Positions 1-7,611 of a stretch of 13,048 nucleotides of DNA are shown here, in pieces. Below the pieces are notes generated by a model. The model was not told where the DNA came from. It did not search any database and saw only the letters and a list, made by a program, of their open reading frames with translations. The DNA comes from CAYTET01 sp964436975. Its GTDB lineage: Bacteria > Bacillota_I > Bacilli_A > Erysipelotrichales > Erysipelotrichaceae. Both the position numbers and the translations under genes were made by a program. The stretch's first letter is position 1. Each line of letters opens with the position of its first letter. The stretch is from positions 1 to 13,048 of the forward strand of contig CAYTET010000055.1 of assembly GCA_964436975.1 (NCBI GenBank). The letters are read 5' to 3'.

Positions 1-103
1 GAATCCTGCCTTTCTTCAACCCTTTCTTGGTCTCACATCAATTGTAGTCATACAAATATATCAGCGCTGCGGCTTATTGGAAAGTGCAAATAACTGATTA
101 ATA

Positions 104-112
104 TGCTAAAAT
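104..112 (+). promoter_or_regulatory. candidate extended -10 promoter for the operon
   Basis: The string TGCTAAAAT fits the extended -10 pattern TGnTATAAT with one mismatch. It ends 20 nt before the first start codon. No good -35 box sits 17 nt upstream, which is acceptable for an extended -10 promoter. It precedes the first gene of a tightly packed block, so it may drive the whole operon. This is inferred from motif match and position only. Confidence 0.4.
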
Positions 113-132
113 AAACTGCGAGGTGATTACAT

Positions 133-462
133 ATGGCTACTTCATATATTCTCAGCAACCCCAAGGACAGAAAGAATGGCGTGATTGCTTTATCCAATGC
201 TGTTTTTGAATCCATTGCCCAGCTGAGCATCGCCGAGATTCCCAATGTAAAAATCAATGATAAGAACACTTTTAAAAAGGCGGCTGTCTGTCATTCCAGC
301 GATAAAGGTGTCTCAATCGAAGTAAATATTTCCGTAAAGTACGGCGAATTTGTCAGCGACCTGTCGGAGCAGGTCCAGAATCACGTTTATGAGAGTGTTT
401 TGAATATGACCGGCATCAAGCTGGACAATGTCTCGGTCAATGTCAGCGGTTTTTTCGATTAG
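133..462 (+). CDS. Asp23/Gls24 family protein (YqhY-like)
   Basis: A 109-residue protein of the Asp23/Gls24 (DUF322) envelope-stress family. It shows the family pattern: an N-terminal GVIALSNAVFESIAQ segment (about residues 16-30), a central beta-rich stretch with VKYGEF (about 68-73), and the C-terminal MTGIKLDNVSVNVSGFF. A GAGGTGAT Shine-Dalgarno (120-127) lies 5 nt before the ATG, so the start is secure. In Bacillus the homologue yqhY sits between accBC and nusB and has been linked to control of acetyl-CoA carboxylase activity. Here it is directly upstream of nusB, as expected, which favours YqhY over the cell-wall Asp23 paralogues. No membrane segment or signal peptide is visible. The family assignment is strong; the precise role is not shown by the sequence. 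Confidence 0.85.
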   Translation: MATSYILSNPKDRKNGVIALSNAVFESIAQLSIAEIPNVKINDKNTFKKAAVCHSSDKGVSIEVNISVKYGEFVSDLSEQVQNHVYESVLNMTGIKLDNVSVNVSGFFD

Positions 463-478
463 ACAGCGTCCTTAAAAG

Positions 479-856
479 ATGAACAGACACCAACAGCGCC
501 AAGCCATCATGACTTGCTTGTATCAATATCTTTTAACCGAAAGAGATTTTGATGAGATACTGGAAGATAACATTGATATCGATGATAAAGAGTCGATATC
601 TTTTGTTGTTAACCAGACAGCCTATGTCATAAACAATATGGATGATCTGCAGGCCCTTATCCAGGCCAAGCTTAAAGACTGGACCTTTGACCGGTTAGGC
701 TATGTTGAGCAGGCAATTCTGCTGATGGCTGCCGGCGAGCTGCAGCAGAAGCAGACGGATCGGGCAGTAATCATCAATGAAGCCGTGGAACTGGCTAAAA
801 CATACTGTGATGACGAAACGCCGGGATTGATCAATGGCGTTTTGGATCAGTTATGA
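479..856 (+). CDS. nusB: transcription antitermination factor NusB
   Basis: A 125-residue all-helical protein that binds boxA RNA with NusE (S10) in the rRNA antitermination complex. Family hallmarks are the basic N-terminus with Arg and Gln (MNRHQQRQAIMTCLYQ), the W-x-x-x-R-L block near residues 68-72, the ILLMAAGEL helix, and the C-terminal INEAVELAKTYCDDETPGLINGVLD. Length is slightly below the usual 130-140. The start is 16 nt after the previous stop. There is no clear Shine-Dalgarno (upstream sequence TCCTTAAAAG), so translation probably depends on coupling to the upstream gene. A later ATG (509) would remove the conserved Arg-rich N-terminus and is less likely. The stop overlaps the xseA start in an ATGA. 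Confidence 0.93.
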   Translation: MNRHQQRQAIMTCLYQYLLTERDFDEILEDNIDIDDKESISFVVNQTAYVINNMDDLQALIQAKLKDWTFDRLGYVEQAILLMAAGELQQKQTDRAVIINEAVELAKTYCDDETPGLINGVLDQL

Positions 857-2106
857 GTGAATTCTGGACTATCAGCCGGCTGGTGGAAGCGGTAAAAGAC
901 GTTCTGCGGGATGATTATGTCCTGCAAAATGTTTTGGTTTGCGGTGAAATAGGCCGTTTTACCGCCCATCCTTCCGGCCACTGGTATTTCTCCTTGAAAG
1001 ATGAAAATGCGGCAATTGATGCCGTTATGTTTGCGACCAGCAACCGGCAGGTTGGCTTTATGCCTAAAACCGGCGATCAGGTCGTGATAAGCGGCCGGAT
1101 TGATGTTTTTGCCCCCAGCGGCCATCTGCAGCTGATGGCCAGCACCCTTAAAATGGCCGGCAAAGGCGATCTGCACGCGGAATTTGAGAAGATCTATCAA
1201 AGACTCAAGGCCGCCGGATATTTTGCTGTGGAGCATAAAAAGGCCATTCCGCCCTATGCCCAGCGCATCGGGGTCATCACCGGCCAGACAACCGCGGCCC
1301 TGCAGGACATCCGGGTGACCATAAACAACCGCTGGCCGGCGGCCGAACTTGTTGAATGCTACGCCCTTGTTCAGGGCAGCACTGCGGCAGCAAGCATCAT
1401 CACCGCTTTTGCCAAAGCCGTTTCACGCCGCTGTGATGTCATTATTCTGGCCCGGGGCGGCGGGTCCATGGAAGACTTATGGTGCTTTAATGATGAGAAA
1501 CTGGCTAAAACAATATATGACTGTCCGGTTCCGGTTATTACCGGCATCGGTCATGAAATAGATTTCACCATTGCTGAAATGGTTGCTGACTGCCGCTGTG
1601 CCACTCCGACAGCTGCCGCAACCAAAGCGGTAGCTGACCAAAAGGAAGTCCGCCAGGCCATCCGCAGTTATCAGACCAGTCTGGTGGCCGCCATTAAGAA
1701 TATTGCGGATGTCCAGCGGCAGAAACTTGACTATTCCCTCAGCCGGCTGGCCGCTTTTACCGGCGCCGGCCAGAATCAGCGTCTTAAGTGGGTTAAACTG
1801 AACCAGGCCCTGCTGCTGGATATGACCTTGAAAATCAGCCGGCAGCATGACAGTACCGCCCAGTTGCGCAAAGAGCTGCTGGGCAGCATCGTTCAGTACA
1901 GCGATAAGAAAAACGAAAAATTCGGCCAGCTGAAAAAACTGCTCAGCAGTGTCAGCCCGCTGAATATCATCAGCCGCGGCTATGCCATCACCACCCAGAA
2001 GGGCCAGGTTATAAAAAAGGCCATAGATGTTGATATGGACAGTCCGGTTGATATCCGCTATGCGGATGGAATGCTGACGGTAAAACCTGTGGAAAGGAAA
2101 CAATGA
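853..2106 (+). CDS. xseA: exodeoxyribonuclease VII large subunit
   Basis: The catalytic subunit of exonuclease VII, which degrades single-stranded DNA to oligonucleotides from both ends in repair and recombination. It has 417 residues, somewhat shorter than the 445-456 of Bacillus and E. coli. An N-terminal OB-fold (about 1-100, with GEIGRFTAHPSGHWYFSLKD) is followed by the nuclease domain (about 120-260). This carries IGVITGQTTAALQDI, the glycine loop ILARGGGSMEDLW and GIGHEIDFTIAEMVADCR. By motif alignment D152, R201, H234 and D237 correspond to the E. coli active-site residues. A helical segment follows, then the C-terminal SPLNIISRGYAIT box (368-380) expected for assembly with XseB. The start overlaps the nusB stop by 4 nt with only a weak Shine-Dalgarno, implying translational coupling. 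Ile replaces the usual Thr in the GHETD motif, which is conservative. Confidence 0.95.
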   Translation: MSEFWTISRLVEAVKDVLRDDYVLQNVLVCGEIGRFTAHPSGHWYFSLKDENAAIDAVMFATSNRQVGFMPKTGDQVVISGRIDVFAPSGHLQLMASTLKMAGKGDLHAEFEKIYQRLKAAGYFAVEHKKAIPPYAQRIGVITGQTTAALQDIRVTINNRWPAAELVECYALVQGSTAAASIITAFAKAVSRRCDVIILARGGGSMEDLWCFNDEKLAKTIYDCPVPVITGIGHEIDFTIAEMVADCRCATPTAAATKAVADQKEVRQAIRSYQTSLVAAIKNIADVQRQKLDYSLSRLAAFTGAGQNQRLKWVKLNQALLLDMTLKISRQHDSTAQLRKELLGSIVQYSDKKNEKFGQLKKLLSSVSPLNIISRGYAITTQKGQVIKKAIDVDMDSPVDIRYADGMLTVKPVERKQ

Positions 2107-2107
2107 T

Positions 2108-2326
2108 ATGGCGGAAAAGAAAGAGGAATTATCATTTGAGCAGGCCATGAACCGGCTCAATGAAATTGTTAACATTCTGCAAAACGGGACCGCTTCATTA
2201 GATGACAGCCTGAAGCTTTTTCAGGAAGGCATGGAACTGTCAAAGCTGTGCGATGAGAAGCTGAAGCTGTTTGAAAAGCAGGTTAAGGATCTGACGGAGA
2301 ATCTGAAAGATGACAGTCAGAACTGA
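2108..2326 (+). CDS. xseB: exodeoxyribonuclease VII small subunit
   Basis: The 72-residue helical small subunit that binds the XseA C-terminal helices. The family signature is complete: SFEQAMNRLNEIVNILQNG, SLDDSLKLFQEGMEL and a Cys in the second helix (SKLCDEKLKLFE). Length matches the 70-80 norm. A GGAAAGGAA Shine-Dalgarno lies within the last xseA codons, and the ATG is one base past the xseA stop, giving near one-to-one coupling with XseA. The last 17 nt overlap the ispA reading frame. Confidence 0.94.
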   Translation: MAEKKEELSFEQAMNRLNEIVNILQNGTASLDDSLKLFQEGMELSKLCDEKLKLFEKQVKDLTENLKDDSQN

Positions 2327-3152
2327 GTTTGAAGAGTATCTTTCAACCGTAATTGACGGCTCCGACCGGGTCAGCCAGGCCATGCGGTATTCACTGCTGG
2401 CCGGCGGAAAGCGGATCCGGCCGCTGCTGTTTTTAAGCGCCCTGCAGGATATGGGCTGCCCGGATATCCGGCCCGCTTTTCCTATTGCGGCGGCCCTGGA
2501 AATGGTTCACACCTATTCGCTGATCCACGATGATCTGCCGGAAATGGATAATGATGATATGCGCCGGGGTGTTTTAACCTGCCATAAGAAGTTTGACCAG
2601 GCCACTGCCGTGCTGGCCGGAGACGGCTTGCTGACAAAAGCCTTTGAAATGATTGCCGGCAGCTGTTATCCGGGTCAGCTGAAGAGTGATCTGATAGCGC
2701 TGTTAGCGCAAAGGGCCGGCCACAAAGGCATGATTCTGGGCCAGTCAATGGATCTGCAGGCTGAAAAAGAGACGTGCAGCGTTGATCAGCTGCGCCAGCT
2801 TGACTATTATAAAACGGGCCAGCTTCTGACAATTCCGCTGGAATGGGCAGCTATGATGCAGAATATGACATCCTGTCTGGAGCCTTTAAGGCAAATTTGT
2901 GCTAAAATTGGTTTAGCGTTTCAGATTCAGGATGATATTTTGGATGTTACAGCTTCCAGCAGCCAGCTGGGCAAATCGACCAGCGATGTTGCCAACAACA
3001 AAACGACTTATGTATCGGCTTTAGGTCTGACGCAGGCAAACAAGACCGTCGAAGAGCTGTACGGACAGATTGATTCCCTGTGGAATCAGCTGCCTGTTGA
3101 AATGGCTCTGACCCGCCGGTTAGTTAAAATGCTGCAGAACCGAAATTGCTGA
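2310..3152 (+). CDS. ispA: (2E,6E)-farnesyl diphosphate synthase (polyprenyl synthetase)
   Basis: A 280-residue cytosolic all-helical prenyltransferase that condenses IPP with DMAPP and GPP to FPP, the precursor of undecaprenyl phosphate and quinone side chains. Visible motifs are AGGKRIRPLL (31-40), the first Asp-rich motif DDLPEMD (74-80) and the second QDDILD (207-212), followed by a Lys near GKSTSD. Tyr69-Ser70 just upstream of the first Asp motif resembles bacterial FPP synthases rather than long-chain enzymes, so FPP is the likeliest product. GGPP or mixed specificity cannot be excluded. The ATG lies inside the last 17 nt of xseB, with GGAG about 11 nt upstream. Usual family length is 290-300. 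Dxs, the next gene, feeds the same MEP/isoprenoid route. Confidence 0.92.
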   Translation: MTVRTEFEEYLSTVIDGSDRVSQAMRYSLLAGGKRIRPLLFLSALQDMGCPDIRPAFPIAAALEMVHTYSLIHDDLPEMDNDDMRRGVLTCHKKFDQATAVLAGDGLLTKAFEMIAGSCYPGQLKSDLIALLAQRAGHKGMILGQSMDLQAEKETCSVDQLRQLDYYKTGQLLTIPLEWAAMMQNMTSCLEPLRQICAKIGLAFQIQDDILDVTASSSQLGKSTSDVANNKTTYVSALGLTQANKTVEELYGQIDSLWNQLPVEMALTRRLVKMLQNRNC

Positions 3153-3166
3153 AGGGTGGAGTACGA

Positions 3167-5032
3167 GTGCAAATCCGCGATATTAAAGATCCGCGTTTTC
3201 TGAAAAAGATGTCGATCAGTGAAATGGAGCAGTTGGCTGGTGATATCCGGCTTTTTATTGTATCGGAAATTGCCAAAACCGGCGGTCATCTGTCAAGCAA
3301 TCTGGGTGTGGTTGAGCTTACCATCGCCCTGCATTACTGCTTCGATTCTCCCGTTGACAAGCTGGTCTTTGACGTCGGCCATCAGACTTATACCCATAAA
3401 ATACTGACCGGCCGGGCCAATGACTTTGATCATCTGCGCCAGTTTGGCGGCATTGCCGGCTTTGAGAAGCGCTGTGAAAGCGACCATGATGTCTGGGAAG
3501 CCGGCCATTCTTCAACAGCTTTATCGGCGGCTTTAGGCATGGCCACCGCCCGTGATTTAAAAAAGGAAAACTATTCGGTAGTTGCCATTGTTGGTGACGG
3601 CTCCATGCTTAATGGTGAAAGCATGGAAGCCCTGGATAATATCGCTTCTTCGCACAGCAAGGTGATTATCGTTCTAAATGACAACGGCATGTCCATAAGT
3701 CATAATAACTCGGCTTTTTACAAGGCCCTGAGTGCGATGCGCTCTTCTTATGAGTACATCCGCTTCAAGGACAATGTCTCTAACTTTCTGGATAATTCGC
3801 CCACGGGAACTACTATCCTGAATGGCCTGCGCAATACCCGTGACTCCCTGAAGAGGCTGATAACCCCCAACTCAATGTTCAAGCAGACCGGCCTTGATTA
3901 TCTGGGACCGGTTGACGGCCATGACATTCAAAGTCTCATCAAGGCCTTTCAGATGGCCAAGCGGCACAACGGCTCGATTGTCCTGCATATAATCACAAAA
4001 AAGGGCAAGGGGTACAAATTCAGTGAAAATGACACGGAAGGCAACTGGCATGGCGTCGGCTGCTTTGATCCGACGACCGGCAAATCAACCACAATGATTC
4101 CGGACGGGGCCACTACCTACAGCAAGGTAATGGCGGATAAGGCTTTGGAGCTGGCCCGCCAGGATGATAAAATTTGTGCCATCACCCCGGCGATGATTAA
4201 CGGTTCAAAACTCAATAAATTCCAGCAGCAGCTTCCTGACCGCTGCTTTGACTGCGGAATTGCCGAAGAGCATGCCGCTACTTTTGCGGCCGGTCTGGCT
4301 ATTTCCCAGATGAAACCGCTGCTGTTTGTCTATTCTTCCTTTATGCAGCGCTGCTACGACCAGATCAACCATGACATCTGCCGGATGGATCTGCCGGTGA
4401 CGATTCTGCTTGACCGGGCCGGCATTGTCGGCAAAGACGGGGCGACCCATCACGGCCTTTTTGATATTTCAATTCTGGCCCCGCTGCCTAATATGATAAT
4501 GGCCATGCCCTCATCGCCCAATGAAGCGCGGGTCCTGCTGGCCAAGGCGGTCAATACCCCGCATCCGTTTACAATACGTTTCCCCAACGGCTATGTTGAT
4601 GAGGATGATGTTCTGGTTGACGATATTGAAATAGGCAGCTGGACCTATACCGACATTCTGACGAAAAGGAAAATAAAGGCCGTTATCATTACCTACGGTC
4701 CTGATTACAATCGGATAATCCAGAAAGCCAAAGCCAACGAAATGCACATCAGGGTAGTAAATGCCCGTTTCTTTAAACCGCTTGATTTTGATATGATCCG
4801 GCAGCTTTTCAGTATGAAAGTGCCGGTTATCGTCTTTGGCACGGATATCAAGACCGGCGGTCTGGGTTCGCTGATTCTGAGTTACTGCAACAGCATCGGC
4901 CTGCCGGCCAGCTTTGAAGAGTACGGCATAGATGACCATTATGTTCAGCATGGCTCCATTGTTGATCTGCGCAAAGCCGAGGGGCTGGACATTACTTCAT
5001 TATTCAAAGACATCGATAGTAAAATAAAGTAA
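3167..5032 (+). CDS. dxs: 1-deoxy-D-xylulose-5-phosphate synthase
   Basis: A thiamine-diphosphate enzyme that condenses pyruvate and glyceraldehyde-3-phosphate to DXP, the first step of the MEP isoprenoid pathway. It is 621 residues from the GTG at 3167. The N-terminal domain carries GHLSSNLG, GHQTYTHKILTGR, GGIAGFEKRCES, the ThDP/Mg site GDGSMLNGESMEALDN and the LNDNGMSIS loop. The pyrimidine-binding domain has DCGIAEEHAATFAAG with the catalytic Glu (about 367) and DRAGIVGKDGATHHG. A transketolase C-terminal domain follows, with KTGGLGSLIL. An in-frame TTG lies 21 nt upstream inside ispA, but GTG 3167 follows AAGGGTGGA with 6 nt spacing and begins at the usual N-terminus, so I prefer it. It sits 14 nt after ispA. 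The usual downstream partner tlyA is absent; recN follows instead. Confidence 0.95.
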   Translation: MQIRDIKDPRFLKKMSISEMEQLAGDIRLFIVSEIAKTGGHLSSNLGVVELTIALHYCFDSPVDKLVFDVGHQTYTHKILTGRANDFDHLRQFGGIAGFEKRCESDHDVWEAGHSSTALSAALGMATARDLKKENYSVVAIVGDGSMLNGESMEALDNIASSHSKVIIVLNDNGMSISHNNSAFYKALSAMRSSYEYIRFKDNVSNFLDNSPTGTTILNGLRNTRDSLKRLITPNSMFKQTGLDYLGPVDGHDIQSLIKAFQMAKRHNGSIVLHIITKKGKGYKFSENDTEGNWHGVGCFDPTTGKSTTMIPDGATTYSKVMADKALELARQDDKICAITPAMINGSKLNKFQQQLPDRCFDCGIAEEHAATFAAGLAISQMKPLLFVYSSFMQRCYDQINHDICRMDLPVTILLDRAGIVGKDGATHHGLFDISILAPLPNMIMAMPSSPNEARVLLAKAVNTPHPFTIRFPNGYVDEDDVLVDDIEIGSWTYTDILTKRKIKAVIITYGPDYNRIIQKAKANEMHIRVVNARFFKPLDFDMIRQLFSMKVPVIVFGTDIKTGGLGSLILSYCNSIGLPASFEEYGIDDHYVQHGSIVDLRKAEGLDITSLFKDIDSKIK

Positions 5033-5053
5033 GATTATAGGTGAGGTTATGAT

Positions 5054-6703
5054 ATGCTGACAAATCTCTATATTAAAGACTTTATCCTTATCGATCAGAT
5101 TACGCTGGAATTTCATGATGGTTTCAGTGTTTTTACCGGTGAGACCGGCGCCGGCAAGAGTATTTTTATTGATGCGGTTTCGACTCTGGCCGGCCAGCGG
5201 ATGAGCAGTGACATGATTCGCACCGGGGCTGATAAAGCCATCGTGGAAGGGCAGTTTGAAGTAAACAAGGTTCTGGCCGAACGACTGAACCAGGGCGGCT
5301 ATGACAGCACCGAACTGGTTGTGACCCGCAGCATCGACCGCAGCGGCAAGAGTGTTACCCGCATCAACCAGCGCTTGGCTACAGTAGCTTTTTTAAAGCA
5401 GTGTTTTGATGACCTTATTGATATTCACTGTCAGAATGACAATCAGTATCTGCTGAATGAAAAATATCACCGCCAGCTGCTGGATGAATTTGCGGGCCTG
5501 CAGCCCGGTTTAAATCTGCTAAAGGAACAATATTTGAAGTATAAGGAACTGACCGGCCAGAAAGAAAAACTGCTGGCCACGACCTATAATCCGGCCCAAC
5601 TGCAGATGATGGAATACCAGCTGAAAGAGCTGACGGATGCCGCCGTGAAGACAAATGAAGACAAAGAGCTGAGCGAAAAGCTTGATGAACTCTCCAACTA
5701 TGAGAAAACCCAGGAATCAATTAACGAATTCACCCAGTTAATGAACGATGAGGTGCTTGATAAGATGTATCAGGCAACCCGGCTGCTGGAGAAACTGGGC
5801 AAGAATGAGAAAACCAAGGATGCCTTCGAAGATTTTGTCAATTCATACTACAGCCTGAAGGATGATACCGAAAATATTACTTCTTATTATACTGATTTTA
5901 ACTTTGACCAGAAAACAGTTGATGATCTCAACAGCCGGCTTTTCCTTATTCAGAATCTGAAGCGCAAATACGCTACCGATATCGAAGGTCTGCTGAGCCT
6001 GATTGATGATCTGAGCCGGCAGTTGGAGCAGTATGGCAGTCGCCAGACGGTTTTAGAGCAGCTGGACAAAGAAATCCAGACCGCTTATAAAAGCTTTGAA
6101 GACCAGGCCCTGCAGATCCGCAGTCAGCGCCAGCAGGCCAGCCTTGTGCTGCAGCAGCAGATTGAAGAGCAGATCCGCCCGCTGAATCTGCCCAATGCCG
6201 TTTTTAAGGTTGAAATGACGGAAGGCGCTCCGGCGGCCAGCGGCCTTGATAATATCCGCTTTTTGATTTCGATGAACTCAGGGCAGGGGCTGCAGCCTTT
6301 AAACAAAGTTGCCAGCGGCGGTGAATTAAGCCGGCTGATGCTGGGGCTTAAAACTATTTTCAACCGGCTTAACGGCACCCGGCTGGTCGTCTTTGATGAA
6401 ATTGATACCGGTGTCAGCGGCTATGTGGCCTTTAATATCGGCCTTAAGATGTACCAGATCAGCCGGTACTGTCAGGTCTTTACGGTAACCCATCTGGCGT
6501 CGGTGGCGGCCTGCGGCCAGCATCATTACCGGATTACCAAGACGCAGCATGATACTTATACCACCACTAAGGTTGATGAATTAGATGACGGTCAGCGGCT
6601 GGAAGAACTGGCTATCCTGTCATCATCGAATAATTCACAGACGGCCCTGAAAGCCGCCGGCGAGCTGCGGCAGCGGGCCCTGGCTAAGGAAAGTGAATTA
6701 TGA
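5054..6703 (+). CDS. recN: DNA repair protein RecN
   Basis: An SMC-like ATPase of 549 residues (family norm 550-575) that acts early at double-strand breaks. Walker A is GETGAGKS (29-36). The ABC signature is ASGGELSRLML (420-430), followed by Walker B LVVFDEIDTGVSG (444-456) and the switch His in VTHLASVAA (478-486). The middle, about 150-375, is Gln/Glu/Lys/Leu rich and heptad-like, the antiparallel coiled coil. The conserved IHGQH-type Q motif reads HCQNDNQ (125-131), with Cys for Gly and Asn for His, although Q127 is kept. Shine-Dalgarno AGGTGAGG sits 7-8 nt before the ATG and the gap after dxs is 21 nt. In Bacillus argR/ahrC lies just upstream; here it does not. The stop overlaps the xerD start in ATGA. 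Confidence 0.95.
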   Translation: MLTNLYIKDFILIDQITLEFHDGFSVFTGETGAGKSIFIDAVSTLAGQRMSSDMIRTGADKAIVEGQFEVNKVLAERLNQGGYDSTELVVTRSIDRSGKSVTRINQRLATVAFLKQCFDDLIDIHCQNDNQYLLNEKYHRQLLDEFAGLQPGLNLLKEQYLKYKELTGQKEKLLATTYNPAQLQMMEYQLKELTDAAVKTNEDKELSEKLDELSNYEKTQESINEFTQLMNDEVLDKMYQATRLLEKLGKNEKTKDAFEDFVNSYYSLKDDTENITSYYTDFNFDQKTVDDLNSRLFLIQNLKRKYATDIEGLLSLIDDLSRQLEQYGSRQTVLEQLDKEIQTAYKSFEDQALQIRSQRQQASLVLQQQIEEQIRPLNLPNAVFKVEMTEGAPAASGLDNIRFLISMNSGQGLQPLNKVASGGELSRLMLGLKTIFNRLNGTRLVVFDEIDTGVSGYVAFNIGLKMYQISRYCQVFTVTHLASVAACGQHHYRITKTQHDTYTTTKVDELDDGQRLEELAILSSSNNSQTALKAAGELRQRALAKESEL

Positions 6704-7611
6704 AACCCGCCGAAGCTGTTGAAGACTACCTGTATCACATCAGTGTGATTGAACATAAAGCCGTGGCCACGATTGCCTCATATAAAAACGACCTGAGTAC
6801 CTATCAGCAGTTTCTACAGACCTGCGACATTGAGGACATCAGCCAAGTTGACAGCCAGCTGATCCAGCAGGCTTTGGGGCAGGCTTCAGACAGTCTGCAG
6901 CGCCGCTCGGTGGCCCATTATCTGACCAGCATCCGCAATCTGCATGCCTATCTGTTCATCACTTACAACATTGCTGATCCGGCGGCCAACATTTCGATTA
7001 AAGTTAACAGCGATCATCTGCCCAGTTTTCTGAATGAGGAGCAGATCAGCCAGCTGTTTGCCGTCTACGATCCGGCTATTCCTGAAGAATGCTTCAAACT
7101 GTGTCTGCTGGAGGTAATTTATACCAGCGGCATGCGGGTTTCCGAAGTATGCAACCTGCAGGCTGGCCATGTAAATCTGACCCATCTGCAGCTGCGGATT
7201 ATCGGCAAAGGCAGCAAAGAGAGACAGGTTCTGATTAACCAGCCGACAGGCCAGCTGCTTAGTGATTATTTTACTAAAATAAGGCCCGGCTGGCTGTACG
7301 GCAAAAACAGCAACTTGTTCTTTATTACTTCTAAAGCCAAACCGGTCAGCCGGCAGTATATCTTCAGTTTGGTAAAGCAGACCTGCCAGAAAGCCGGTCT
7401 GAATCCCAGCCATGTTTCACCGCATACCCTGCGTCATTCGTTTGCGACGCATATGCTGGCCAGTGATGCGGATTTACGCAGTGTTCAGGAATTGTTGGGC
7501 CATAGCAATATCGCTACCACCCAGATTTATACCCATGTGCAGACCAAACAGCTGCATCAGGCATATGACAAGCTGCCCCGAGCAGCCAAAAAGGAGCTGG
7601 AAGAGAAATGA
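6700..7611 (+). CDS. xerD: site-specific tyrosine recombinase XerD (XerC/D family)
   Basis: A 303-residue tyrosine recombinase that, with a partner, resolves chromosome dimers at dif. An N-terminal SAM-like DNA-binding domain (about 1-95, with TIASYKNDLSTYQQFL) precedes the catalytic domain. Catalytic residues are all visible: R146 in SGMRVSEVCNL, K170 in IIGKGSKERQV, H242 and R245 in HTLRHSFATHML, H268 in LLGHSN, and nucleophile Y277 in TTQIYTHV. Each lies exactly two positions before its E. coli XerD equivalent, and the gene directly precedes deoB as xerD does in Bacillus, so XerD is favoured over XerC. No integrase-type extra domain or attachment site is near, which argues against a phage integrase. 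AAGGA lies 9 nt before the ATG, and the gene overlaps its neighbours by 4 nt at both ends. Confidence 0.9.
   Translation: MKPAEAVEDYLYHISVIEHKAVATIASYKNDLSTYQQFLQTCDIEDISQVDSQLIQQALGQASDSLQRRSVAHYLTSIRNLHAYLFITYNIADPAANISIKVNSDHLPSFLNEEQISQLFAVYDPAIPEECFKLCLLEVIYTSGMRVSEVCNLQAGHVNLTHLQLRIIGKGSKERQVLINQPTGQLLSDYFTKIRPGWLYGKNSNLFFITSKAKPVSRQYIFSLVKQTCQKAGLNPSHVSPHTLRHSFATHMLASDADLRSVQELLGHSNIATTQIYTHVQTKQLHQAYDKLPRAAKKELEEK

Noticed and set aside
1..92. Possible end of an upstream gene at the left edge
   Set aside because: Frame 1 is open from base 1 to a TAA at 91-93, but it is only 30 codons and the translation resembles nothing I recognise. Near-identical CTTTCTT words there are too short to call a repeat.
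1349..1561. Small + strand frame inside xseA in another phase
   Set aside because: It is fully contained in a conserved gene and has no start signals.
847..2175. Long minus-strand frames opposite xseA
   Set aside because: They are opposite-strand shadows of a well-supported xseA. They have no ribosome binding sites and their Gly/Ala/Asn-rich content follows from the codon bias of the gene.
871..6470. Recurring CAGCCGGC-like words, as a dispersed repeat
   Set aside because: They fall in coding frames as common Ser-Arg-Leu or Ala-Gly codon strings and are not palindromic REP units in intergenic DNA.
6700..7611. Tyrosine recombinase as a mobile-element integrase
   Set aside because: The length, residue spacing identical to XerD, and placement between recN and deoB in coupled frames mark it as a housekeeping Xer recombinase.
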